From NCBI GenBank assembly GCA_030549775.1, contig CM060174.1, forward strand, positions 94,628,132 to 94,692,131: a DNA stretch of 64,000 bases. Reading direction: 5' to 3'. The DNA is from Tamarix chinensis. Its lineage: Eukaryota > Streptophyta > Magnoliopsida > Caryophyllales > Tamaricaceae. This document shows, piece after piece, positions 26,401-38,400 of the stretch. Every line of letters starts with the position of its first letter. Position 1 is the first letter of the stretch. The translations under genes and the position numbers were made by a program. Under the pieces are notes generated by a model that was given only the letters and a program-made list of their open reading frames with translations, was not told the DNA's origin and made no database searches.

Positions 26401-29400
26401 GTAGCCACTATAAACCTTGATAGACGAGATCACCAGGCCACTAAAGTCATGGGACACTATAAAGATACATGCTTTTAGATCTCTCATAAATGGTAGAGTA
26501 TTACACTACTACTAGACACGGACCCGCTCTCCAACAAATCAATGCACAGCATAGGAGGATTTCATGGAGCAACTGTGAGCCATTCCATCCAGCAAGAAAA
26601 TCTCCCATTGCTTGCCATAAAGGTTTTATGCCAAGAGAGGAGGGTTAGGTATGAGACAATTGTAAGTACGAAATATGACCTGCATCTCTAAGTATGTGTT
26701 GAAACTGATTTGAACACAAGGAATGTCTGGGTGAAGTAATCCATGAGAGATATCTAAACGGAATATCATGGTGGACATTCCAACCAAAGCATGAGCACTC
26801 AAGCAGATATTGAAGGCAAGGGATGTCGTGGAACCTATCTTCTACCATTGTTTTAAAAGAGGAAGGGTTCATGTCATCCCAGGATCTCAGAAGCTAAGAA
26901 CGAATGCTCCTCCAGTTCCCTTGTAATCACTGACTTCGAAACCCTTGCCTAGACATAAATTTGTAAGTTGGATGATGAATTACAATGCAGTAAGGAGAAA
27001 ATATGACAACCAAGGGTAACAGGTAATGATTTATGTGAAGTGTGCTGGCAGAGAATTGAGACTATGACACAGCAGTGGCCTTGCGGGTTTCTGTTATGAA
27101 TCATCCTAAGCCACCGGTAATATTTACATATAATAGGAGGAAGTCTCGAACAGCTGAGCAGAAAGTCTCGAACAACTGAGCAGAAAAGTCACTAAGGGTA
27201 GTAAAGTCTTTTTATTAAGTCTTCGAAAGTAGCTTTATTATTAGTAAAAGTTTATTTATTAGTTTTTAGTGAAAAATAAGAGATTTAAGGAATGGATATG
27301 TCAAATATCTCTCTAAAAGATATTCAGGAGAGATTTAAGGAGGTGGTTATGGGGAATATCTTCCTTAAAGCTATAGGATAAATAGAGGGGGTGGGGGCTG
27401 GAAAGGGGCATCGAAAAATCAGAGAAAAGAAATTGGGAGAGCCTTCCTACCTCTCGAAAGTAGGAAAACTTTGTAATTGCTTATTTTCTATTTGATTCAG
27501 CTATAATAATATTGAAATTAATTCCAGTCCTAGTCGGTTGTGCTAGCTTAATTTCAATTCACAGCAAATTTGGTATCAGAGCAGCAAGATCCAAGAGAGA
27601 GAGAAAAAAAAAAATAAATAAATAAAACCATGGCTCCAAACCAAAACCAGAGGATCGAGCAATTGGAGCAGGAGTTAGAGTCTCTAAGGGTTTCCATATC
27701 AGAGCAAGTGATGACCGCAATGAACGGTGCAGCACGTGAATTGCAACAAACTCTGGCAGTCCAGATTGCAACAAGCCTGGAAAAAGCCACTGCAAGGCTA
27801 GGGGAGGATCTTAACACCCTGGCATCGAAGGTGGAAGGCAGAATTTCCAGCACCAAAGAAAACCAGGAGATGATGATCACCCAGATTCGTGATGAGGTGA
27901 GGGATACCCTCTCCACCTTAAAAACCACTGATCACACACTGGGAAACTCAAGCTATGTTGGAGCAAGCGCTGAGGGCAGAGGAAGAGAAGAAACTGCTGG
28001 TGGATGGGCAGGAGGGGGTAACCAGTGGCGCTGCAAAAAGCTTGATTTACCCTTATTCAGTGGGACCAACCCAGATGGATGGATATTAAGGGCTGAGCGG
28101 TATTTTGATTTTTATCGCTTGGGTGAAGAAGAAAAGCTTGAAGCTGCTGTGATAGCATTAGAAGGGGATGCTCTGTTATGGTATCAGTATGAGCATAAAA
28201 GGAGACCCTTGCGGAGGTGGGAGGAGATGAGAATGATGATCCTCCGGCAGTTTCGATCAACATCCACTGGTACTCTTTATGAGCAATGGCTGGATCACCA
28301 ACAGGTAGGGTCGGTTGCTGATTACAGAAGGAAATTTATTGAGCTAATGGCCCCACTGGACAGGGTACCTGAGGAAATTGCTAAGGGTCAGTTTATTAAC
28401 GGACTCAAAGGGGAGGTCAGAGCAGAAGTGCGACTATTGGGACCTACTACTTTAGATCAGGCCATGGATCTAGCTATGAAGGTAGATGAGAAGATCAAGG
28501 CTGGGTCAACGCACAAAAAAGGAAGTGGGTATGGACTAATTGCTGGAAAAGTTAGCCATATTACTCCAACGAATTCCCACTTAAGCCCTCAAGGGAAAGC
28601 GGTCAATCCAACCAACCCCTACCCAGTTAGGCGGTTGAGTGAGAAGGAACTACAGCAAAAACGAGAGCAGGGACTTTGTTTTCGCTGTGATGAGAAGTGG
28701 TCCATTAATCACAGGTGTAGAAGAAAGGAGCTGAGTGTGCTGTTGACCCAAGATGATGAGGCAATATGGCAGACTGAGGAAGGTCTGGATTTTTCAGTTC
28801 CTGGGGAAATTGAGGAAACTGACTCAGACCTGGTGCAGACAGAAGTTTCTCTGAATTCAGTGATGGGGATCACCAGTCCAAAGACAATGAAGTTAATCGG
28901 TAAGGTGCAGGGAAAGGAGGTAGTAGTGATGATAGACCCAGGAGCAACCCATAATTTTATTTCTTCTAAGGTTGTGGAGAAATTTGGAATTCCAGTGAAC
29001 AGGACTCAGGCCTTTGGAGTATCATTAGGTACTGGGAAAGCAGTGGAAGGGGAAGGTGTGTGTAGAGGGGTGGCCTTGGAGTTACAGGATGTTAATATAA
29101 TTGAGGATTTCCTTCCACTCCCCCTGGGAAATTCTGACTTGATTTTGGGGATACAATGGCTGGAGAAGTTAGGAACCATGACAGCAAATTGGAAGACACA
29201 AACACTGAAGTTTCAGGTGGGGGGAAAAGCCATAACCCTACGAGGAGATCCTGCTTTGGGCAGAACCAAGGTATCCTTAAAAGCTATGATACGAATTTTG
29301 AGGAAGGAAGGACAAGGGTACCTAGTTGAGTTCAACCAAATGTGTGGTAATAAAGATCTTGATAATGCTGAGGAAATTATAGAAGACGTTCCCACCTTCT

Positions 29401-32400
29401 TACAGCACACCCTACAGCAATACCAGTCAGTGTTTCAAATGCCCTGTGGACTTCCCCCGCCTAGGGGGCATGAGCATGCAATCGTACTAAAGGAAGGCAC
29501 CAATCCAGTCAGTGTACGACCATACAGGTACCCTCAAACTCAAAAAGATGAGATAGAAAAACTGATTTCTGATATGTTAAAGGCAGGCATCATACAGGTC
29601 TCCACCAGCCCTTTTTCTAGTCCAGTATTGTTGGTTAAAAAAAAGGATGGATCATGGAGGTTTTGTGTAGATTATAGGGCCCTGAACAAGGTTACTGTTC
29701 CAGATAAATATCCCATCCCTGTTATTGATGAATTACTGGATGAATTATATGGGGCTACAGTGTTCTCTAAGCTGGATCTTAAATCTGGCTATCATCAGAT
29801 CAGAGTAAAAGAGTTGGATGTTCCTAAAACAGCTTTTAGAACTCATGAGGGACATTATGAGTTTTTGGTGATGCCTTTTGGACTCACCAACGCTCCAGCC
29901 ACCTTCCAAGCCTTAATGAATACTGTTTTTAGGCCATATTTGAGGAAGTTTGTGTTGGTTTTCTTTGATGACATATTGGTGTATAGTAGGGATCAGGAGC
30001 AGCATGTGCATCATTTGGCCACGGTGTTAGAAACCCTATCACGACACCAGTTGTATGCCAATAGGAAGAAATGTGAGTTTGGAAAGGCGCAGGTGGCCTA
30101 CTTGGGTCATATTATATCTAAGTCTGGTGTGGCAGTCGACCAGGAGAAAATCCAAGCTATGGTGAATTGGCCTATACCCAGAACCCTTAAGGAGTTGAGA
30201 GGATTCCTGGGTCTAACCGGTTATTACCGAAAATTCATAGCAGGATATGCCACCATAGCTGCACCCCTCACTGACCAACTCAAGAAGGACAGTTATGGAT
30301 GGTCCTCGGAAGCAACAAGGGCTTTTGAAGCATTGAAGAGGGCCATGACAGCAGCCCCTATCTTAGCTATGCCAAATTTTGAACTGCCTTTTACAGTAGA
30401 AACTGATGCCAGTGGTTTTGGGGTGGGAGCAGTCCTGTTACAATCAGGACATCCCATTGCATTTTTCAGTAAGATTTTGGGACCTCGAGCAAGGGCCAAG
30501 TCCATTTATGAGAAAGAGCTAATGGCAATAGTCTTGGCAGTACAGAGGTGGAGGCACTACTTGCTAGGAAGAAAATTCTTTATTCACACCGATCAGCAGA
30601 GTCTTAGGTTTTTAATGCAGCAAAGGGAGATAGGTTCAGAATATCAGAAGTGGGTAAGCAAGTTGTTAGGGTATGAATTTGATATCATTTACAAGCCCGG
30701 GGCCTCGAATAAGGTGGCTGATGCCTTATCAAGGGAGTTTGCTGGTAAGGTTGAATGTGGGACTTTGGTGAGCTCAGGAGGCGTGCAATGGAGGGATCTA
30801 CAAGCTCAGATTCAGCAGGACCCTTTTATACAGCACATCAAAGCAGAATTGGTAGCTGGGAATGTGGTTCCCAAGGGTTACACTTTGGAGCATGATGTTC
30901 TAAGGTATAAGGGGCGGCTAGTCATCCCTAGCTGTTCTACCTTAGTTAAGTCCCTTTTGCATGAGTACCATGACACCCCTGTAGGAGGTCATTCTGGAGA
31001 TTTAAAAACATACCAAAGATTAGCATCGGAGTGGTATTGGCCAGGAATGAGGAAGACAGTAACCAAATATGTGCAGTCTTGTGCGGTTTGTCAACAGCAA
31101 AAGAGTTCTTCTCTTTCACCCGCAGGACTACTTCAGCCACTGCCCGTGCCAAACCGGATATGGGAAGATATTTCCATGGATTTTATAGAAGGACTGCCAA
31201 AATCTCAGGGGTTAGACACCATTCTGGTTGTAGTAGATAGGTTATCGAAATATGCTCACTTTGTGGGTCTGAAACATCCCTTTTCTGCTCAGACGATCGC
31301 TGGTCTTTTCACCAGAGAAATAGTCCGACTACACGGATATCCTAACACTATTGTGTCAGATAGGGATAAGGTGTTTATGAGCATATTTTGGAAGGAGCTT
31401 TTCAGACTCCAACAAGCTGCACTTCACAGAAGTACTGCCTATCATCCTCAATCAGATGGACAGACTGAGGTGGTGAACAAGGGGCTGGAAACTTATTTGA
31501 GGTGTTTCATAAATGGTCAACCAAAAACTTGGGCCAAGTGGCTTCCGTGGGCAGAGTTTTGGTACAATACAACCATTCATTCAGCTACTGGATGTTCACC
31601 TTTTAAGGCTATCTATGGTCGGGATCCTCCACAGTTGGTAAGATATGAACGAGGGAGTACAACAGTACAATCATTAGAAGACCAGCTAATAGAAAGGGAT
31701 GCTATATTGGATGATTTAAAGGCCCAGTTGATCCGAGCACAACAGAAAATGAAAGTTCAGGAAGATGCCCATCGAAGGGAGGTGACTTTCCAAGTGGGGG
31801 ATTGGGTGTACTTAAAGTTGCAACCTTATAGGCAGCAGACTTTGGCTAGGAGGCCATTTGACAAATTGGCACCAAGATATTATGGGCCATTTAAGGTGAT
31901 TCAGAAAATTGGGACAGTAGCATATAAATTGGAGCTCCCTACTACAGCAAGAATCCATCCAGTATTCCATGTCTCTCAATTGAAGGGGGCCATTGGCAGT
32001 CTGCCTTCATCACCCCAGCTTCCACCTCAACTCACCCCAAGTTTGACTCTTGAAGCAGAACCAGAAGAAGTGGTAGGGGTCAGAAATGGGAAGCAGGGAA
32101 ACGCAACAAGGGTTGAGGTTTTGATCAAGTGGAAGAATTTACCAGCATTTGAAGCAACTTGGGAGGAATTTGAGGCCTTAGATCAACGGTTTCCTTCTTT
32201 CCACCTTGAGGACAAGGTGAATCTTTGGGCCGGGGGTAATGTTATGAATCATCCTAAGCCACCGGTAATATTTACATATAATAGGAGGAAGTCTCGAACA
32301 GCTGAGCAGAAAGTCTCGAACAACTGAGCAGAAAAGTCACTAAGGGTAGTAAAGTCTTTTTATTAAGTCTTCGAAAGTAGCTTTATTATTAGTAAAAGTT

Positions 32401-35400
32401 TATTTATTAGTTTTTAGTGAAAAATAAGAGATTTAAGGAATGGATATGTCAAATATCTCTCTAAAAGATATTCAGGAGAGATTTAAGGAGGTGGTTATGG
32501 GGAATATCTTCCTTAAAGCTATAGGATAAATAGAGGGGGTGGGGGCTGGAAAGGGGCATCGAAAAATCAGAGAAAAGAAATTGGGAGAGCCTTCCTACCT
32601 CTCGAAAGTAGGAAAACTTTGTAATTGCTTATTTTCTATTTGATTCAGCTATAATAATATTGAAATTAATTCCAGTCCTAGTCGGTTGTGCTAGCTTAAT
32701 TTCAATTCACAGCAGTTTCATGCTTAGCAGTGCAGATGCTATGGTTAAGGTGGAAAATTGAGTGGACTTACCTCTGGCTTTCATTGACTGGCATTGTTGC
32801 TTCCAAAGTTACAATAGATGACATGGGTGACCGAAAGGAGAGGAAAGAAGCTAGTGTAGAGAGTGGTTTTGATATGCCAACTTCCCAGTTATGGATCCAG
32901 AAGAAAAAAAGTGATTTTTCAGTAAATCTAGAGGCATCCCAGCTCCACTGCAAAACAGATTGTAGCGGAGATCTCTGTCTGTTTTCAGTAGTCAAAGAAT
33001 GATGACACTGGAGACAACTTGAGCTTCATAGATGGTGCTATTTTTATACATACATTGATGTAGTCAGTACTCCTGTGTTATTTTGGCTTTGCAATATTTT
33101 GATAGCGTAGATAGCAGATTTCCTATTTAAGTGTAGAAAGACTTTGATGTGCTTCAACCACAATTTTGGTCATATAATTACTTTAATTACCAAAAAATTC
33201 AACAGTATCTGTGTTGTTGTAGTTCAGGTCCAGCGTGAATATTGGCTAGGACACATCTCAGTGCGTAGAATGATTAGGAACACACCCAAAAGGATCCTCA
33301 TTAGCAAAATGTAGCAGCATCATAGATGCACTTACTATGGAGTGAACGGGAGGATTTGACATTGTAATATAGATAAAAGAACCCGCCCACAAGATTAGGA
33401 ACATACCCACAACATTCATCACTAGCAAACTGTAACAGCATCGTATATGCAGTCACCATAGAGTGAATGGGAGAATTTGACAGTATAATAATATGGATAA
33501 TAGAACCTGATCCAAGTATAGTCATCATCAAAACTCATGACTTTCTCTACACATCCATTAGGAGAAAGTATTTGGCTTAACGTGCTAGACAAAACAGGAT
33601 AATATTAGCCATGAATATAGACCAATAAAGATCTACAGTCCAAGTCATATCAAAATTTTTCAAACAAATGTTATAATGCAAGAGAATACAGCAATTTGTG
33701 CCATAAGCATCATTCATCACTTGTTTTTTCAGCGAGCTGTGATGATGTGGAGGGGCATAGATCTACCTTGCGATCCAGTCAAATGCATTATCTTGATGCA
33801 GAAGGCAAAGATGAAGCAAAGGGTTAGATCACATTCAAACTTCTATCAGTTGCACAAGTGCTTGTGTTTACCAAATTGGCTACTACAAATTGATGTTATA
33901 GTTGAAGACAACCAACCAAATGTGCAGGGTTGTGTTGCCAGGATTATGGGGGTTTTGAAATGCAATGGGGTAGATTTAGTTTCATTCATAATAGGAGGAA
34001 TCCGCATCTTTGAGAGACTAGTTGCATTGAATTTCAAGCGTAAAGAGGGTATGCCCTTCTTGAAATGAAGTTTTGAGTTATAAAACCAGTCACATGCTCA
34101 AAACAAAACATGTGAGCAAACAAACACCAAAACTGAAGTCCAATATCATTTTTCACATAAAGAGGACCGCACGCTATTCATTTATTTCTCTTGAAGAACA
34201 ACAAACTTGGGGCTATAAAGTGATACTGCCCATGAATGATCACAATGCCACAGCAGAAAAAGTGCTAGACAGAAAGCACACATGCCAGATCTTAGTGTAT
34301 CAAACTAGGCACAAGATCACAGCCTATAACATCCTAGCAGGGCAAGGCAAGCCACTAGCCTTAACTGGGTAAGGCATGGGCACCAAAAGTTGACATCATA
34401 TAATACTGAAAATAGTGAGTCTAGTATTAGGAAGTGCACGAGTCCCCTCAGCCTAAGGCATTAGTACTAGCAATGCAATAATATGAAATAGATTAAACAA
34501 TTAGGTTACCATATAAGACTATCCTCATATGGTAACCTTAGTATTGTATCTCCCTATATAAAGGGACCCACTACAGCAACAGGACTCAAGTTAGGAAATT
34601 AAATGTAGTTGTTGATTCTTAGCAGGCTTACATTCATTGATTCATCACAATCCCATGACGAGATCTGGGCCCATAACAAAACACTGGATCTTAGTGCATC
34701 TAAAGCCAATGACTGTTAATTAAGAGAAAGAGACTTCAACCAAACTACATGTATCGAACAGCATGCCTTCTGCTCAAAAGATGTACAAAACTCGGATCTG
34801 GTCAAATTAGCACCCATAACTATATGCAACCATACACAAGGTAGACATCAACCTGAACCTAAATAACAAGAGGTAGACATCATGATTTTGAAGCACAAAA
34901 AGTAACCCAACAATGGTTCTCAACGGGCATGGCAGATGCTGCTGACCATCTATGGACACATGACCACAGTCCCTCTTGTTTGACCATGCAACTTGCAACT
35001 AGGTCTGGAAAAAGTTGACTTGACCCGACCTGACCGACCTTACCCAAACCTGACCTGAACTAACTCGAATATAAGTGATTCAATCTAACCTCAACCCATA
35101 ACCCACCATCACTCGATGCTCCATCAACCTGATCTGCTATCAACTCAACCCAACTCGACGAAATAAAATTTGATATTAACCAGTTATGATAATAATAAAA
35201 AATATACATATCTTATTATTTATTTAAAGCTTTTAAAAATATATTATTATTTAAATTCTACTTATTTTTCTTTTATTTTGAACTTACTTATTCACCAATA
35301 TATTCTAATTTTATCTATTTTTTCGCATAAAAACACAACATTAAAAAGTCATAATAAGAAACAAATAACAATTAATAACACATTATTAAACACATGCTTA

Positions 35401-38400
35401 CATGAAGTAAATTTTAATGCTTGTCTACAAGGTCAATGAGTTAGATTAATTTTGGTGGCCAATGTCCAATTTGACCCAAATCCAAAGTGATTCGATCTAT
35501 GATTAACTCAGCCCGAACCCAACTTGCTCCATCAAAACTTAAAAAGACTAAATTCGTTAAGTTAACCCAAACCTAACCCGTTAAATTAACTAGAACACGA
35601 AATAACCAGAATACGAACTTGTTCAGCCCAAACCCAACTCAACAGGGATGTAAACGGAACGGGTTTAGGGCGGGTACGCTTATGCTCGTACCCAATAAGA
35701 AAATTTATATCCAAATTCGTACCCATACCCCAAACGAGTATCCACTAATACATCCATATCCGTATCCAATGGATATCTATTACCCGATAGATAATCCGTT
35801 TAATCGTTAACGGATACTATCCAGTGGATATATCTATTACCCAACGGATACACCCATTTAGAGTTGAGCCAAAGAATAATTTTAACCTTAATTTATACTA
35901 TATTTATTTTAAAATTAAGGATAAAAAGGTAGCTATATATCTAATAAACGGGTACAGATATGGATATCCTATTCCATATCCGTATTCGAACCTCATGGGT
36001 ATTTTTTCCTATCCTCTATATCTATTTATCTATATCAGTTTAAGTATACAACGGATAAAACCCATCGGATTTTGGGTAAAATCCATCCTGTTTACATCCC
36101 TAGACCTAACCCAACCCGATCCTACCCAATAAGCTAACCTAAAATAATCCAAAACCAACCTTACTCGAACCCAAACTATCTCAACACAAACCCGACCCGA
36201 TAAATTAAGCCGATACAACCTGGATCTGCAACAAAAACCGACCTGACCTGAACAATAAGACGACCCAAAATGACTCGACCCAACCCACAACTGACCTGCA
36301 AAGAAAAATGACCACAAATAACCCAATCCGATAACGACCCGACCCACTATAACCCGACCCCACCCCACCTGATTGCCACTTATACTTGCAACTTGAAAAA
36401 TGACCAGAAAATACATTGCTCATATGAAGATAACATGAGTTAAGATTTCTGATCAAGCAGAATATAAAAAAAAAAAAATGGACCACATAGCCAAGTGCAC
36501 ATAGTGGGGCGAGCATCAGTTTGGTTTTATCTGGATTAGGAACAGAGATGCAAATCCTGCTCAATTAAACAGCAAGACAATGACATAGGCAAATCAAGTA
36601 AAAACTATGGCATCATATGTTAGCATCTTCTGAAATCTATGCAGACTTTTGAACAGTCAAAAAATCCAACCTTAATTCATGTACACAGATTATCAATTGC
36701 ATGAAACAAGTAAATAAATAATCTAAAGAGAATAACTACAGGACTGCAGGTTGAATGGGAGACACAGAATATCAAGTGCCCAAATTGAGGAGATGTAACA
36801 ACTGCAGACATCTAATAATAAAAACTGAACATAAACATCACATAAGGAAACAAAGCAAACTCATACCTGGCTGGCCATTAATCTTCGAACATTATTTGCA
36901 TAAAGTTTTGGGTTATCCTTCTCTTCCTTTGAGGGATAATACACAGGCAGCTTCGTCACCTCAAGAAAGTTTATAAATTGACAAAATAGAAGGATTACAT
37001 GGCGAACCTGCAGACAAAAATTCAGAATAAGATACAATAACAAATCCTAAACATTGTCTACCAACTATGATTTCAGACCATCATAACAATACAAGCAATA
37101 CCATGATTGAAAAGCTAATATAACTATTCTTCCACCAACTGAATATGGATCTGGATGAAATGAAATGAAACCACTAGACTCTAAAATAGTATAATATCCT
37201 ATAACACCGCCACAAGAAAATTGCATTTGCAGAGCTCCATTCACCTGAATGCTGTAACAGATTGTTAGAAATGTCCATGGCATTCATAGATGCGTTTTCC
37301 ACCTATTTGATTTAAAATGTTAGCAATTGGCACAGCTAAGACAGAAGAATTTACCCCAGATATTGAGTCCCAGGCTGGGCTAAATCTTCGGTAAGGATAT
37401 TTTAGAATCACGGGAAGCACTGGAGCTTTGGCTAAAAATGCACCTGTCTTAAATGGGAGGAGAAAATCTCCATTTGTAGTTGTGCCCTCTGAAATGAAAA
37501 ATAAACAGTCAAAATGACAGCAATCTGACACTTCTTTTCAGGAACAGAAAGGACAATCACCTGGAAATAGCATCATAAGTGGAGCATGATCATTCTCATG
37601 CGCCTCCTTGATTCTATCTGTCACAACACCTAATAGGAAAAGATAAAAGGTCTGAATAAGAACAGAACCATCAGGAACCTTTGGGAATACAAATACATTA
37701 TAGATAGAAATCTAAGAACCCACACCATACCACCCAAAAGAATAAAAACATGAACTATTAAAATAAATCTTTTTGATACATGTCCAGAAAGCTTATGACC
37801 AGTGAATTAGCAGTCATCAGTCAATTACACTTCAAACATGATGTAAAGAAAAACTATTAGGATTTTCATCAGATAAAGTAGTACTTCTACTCCAGATACA
37901 GCTCTTAATTAGCATTTAATATATGGTCGCTTGAGCTCTTGTCATCAACATTAAGTTGTAGTAAATCATGCAATGAGAAGCATTCAATCCATATGTAGAT
38001 TATCCTTTGTCATGGGATAATGAAACATGCAAAACTATTTCATCATGAGTCACAAGATTGAAGATCCTGAAAGAACTAGAGAAATTTGTCCCTTGTTATG
38101 AATTGATGGATAATCATGAAAAGAAAAGACAATAACATGCCATGCTTCTAAACACAGATTTTCTATTTTATCCAATCGACAATTACTCTTAATTTTTTTA
38201 ACACTCAGTACCAAAAAAGGCAGGACAGCAAATCAGACAGCTCCATTACAGACTTTACAGTAGCTAGTATCACCAAATTTTGAAGCATAACAATTACATG
38301 TCAATTTCATGTAATTAGATAGTACTCTCTATTTCACCATATAGGTCACTTTTAGCTTGAACATGCTAACTTGGAAATAATGAATTTGAAGAAATAAAAT

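Larger units (their letters stand above)
27092..32714 (+). mobile_element. full-length, apparently intact Ty3/gypsy chromovirus
   Basis: 5,623 bases: LTR (475), primer site, one gag-pol frame with a C-terminal chromodomain, purine-rich tract, LTR (475), all flanked by GTTTC. The two LTRs look identical base for base by eye, so the insertion is recent. Integrase after RT/RNase H defines Ty3/gypsy, and the chromodomain places it among chromoviruses; I could not settle the clade (Reina-, Tekay- or Galadriel-like). It lies in LPEAT1 intron 7 in the opposite transcriptional direction. Confidence 0.95.

Noticed and set aside
33676..34068. 130-codon forward frame in LPEAT1 intron 7
   Set aside because: No recognisable domain, promoter or splice context; length is possible by chance in this intron.
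37065..37283. Possible extra exon between LPEAT1 exons 6 and 7
   Set aside because: Exons 6 and 7 join in phase and continue the family sequence directly; the frame here has no counterpart in the family.
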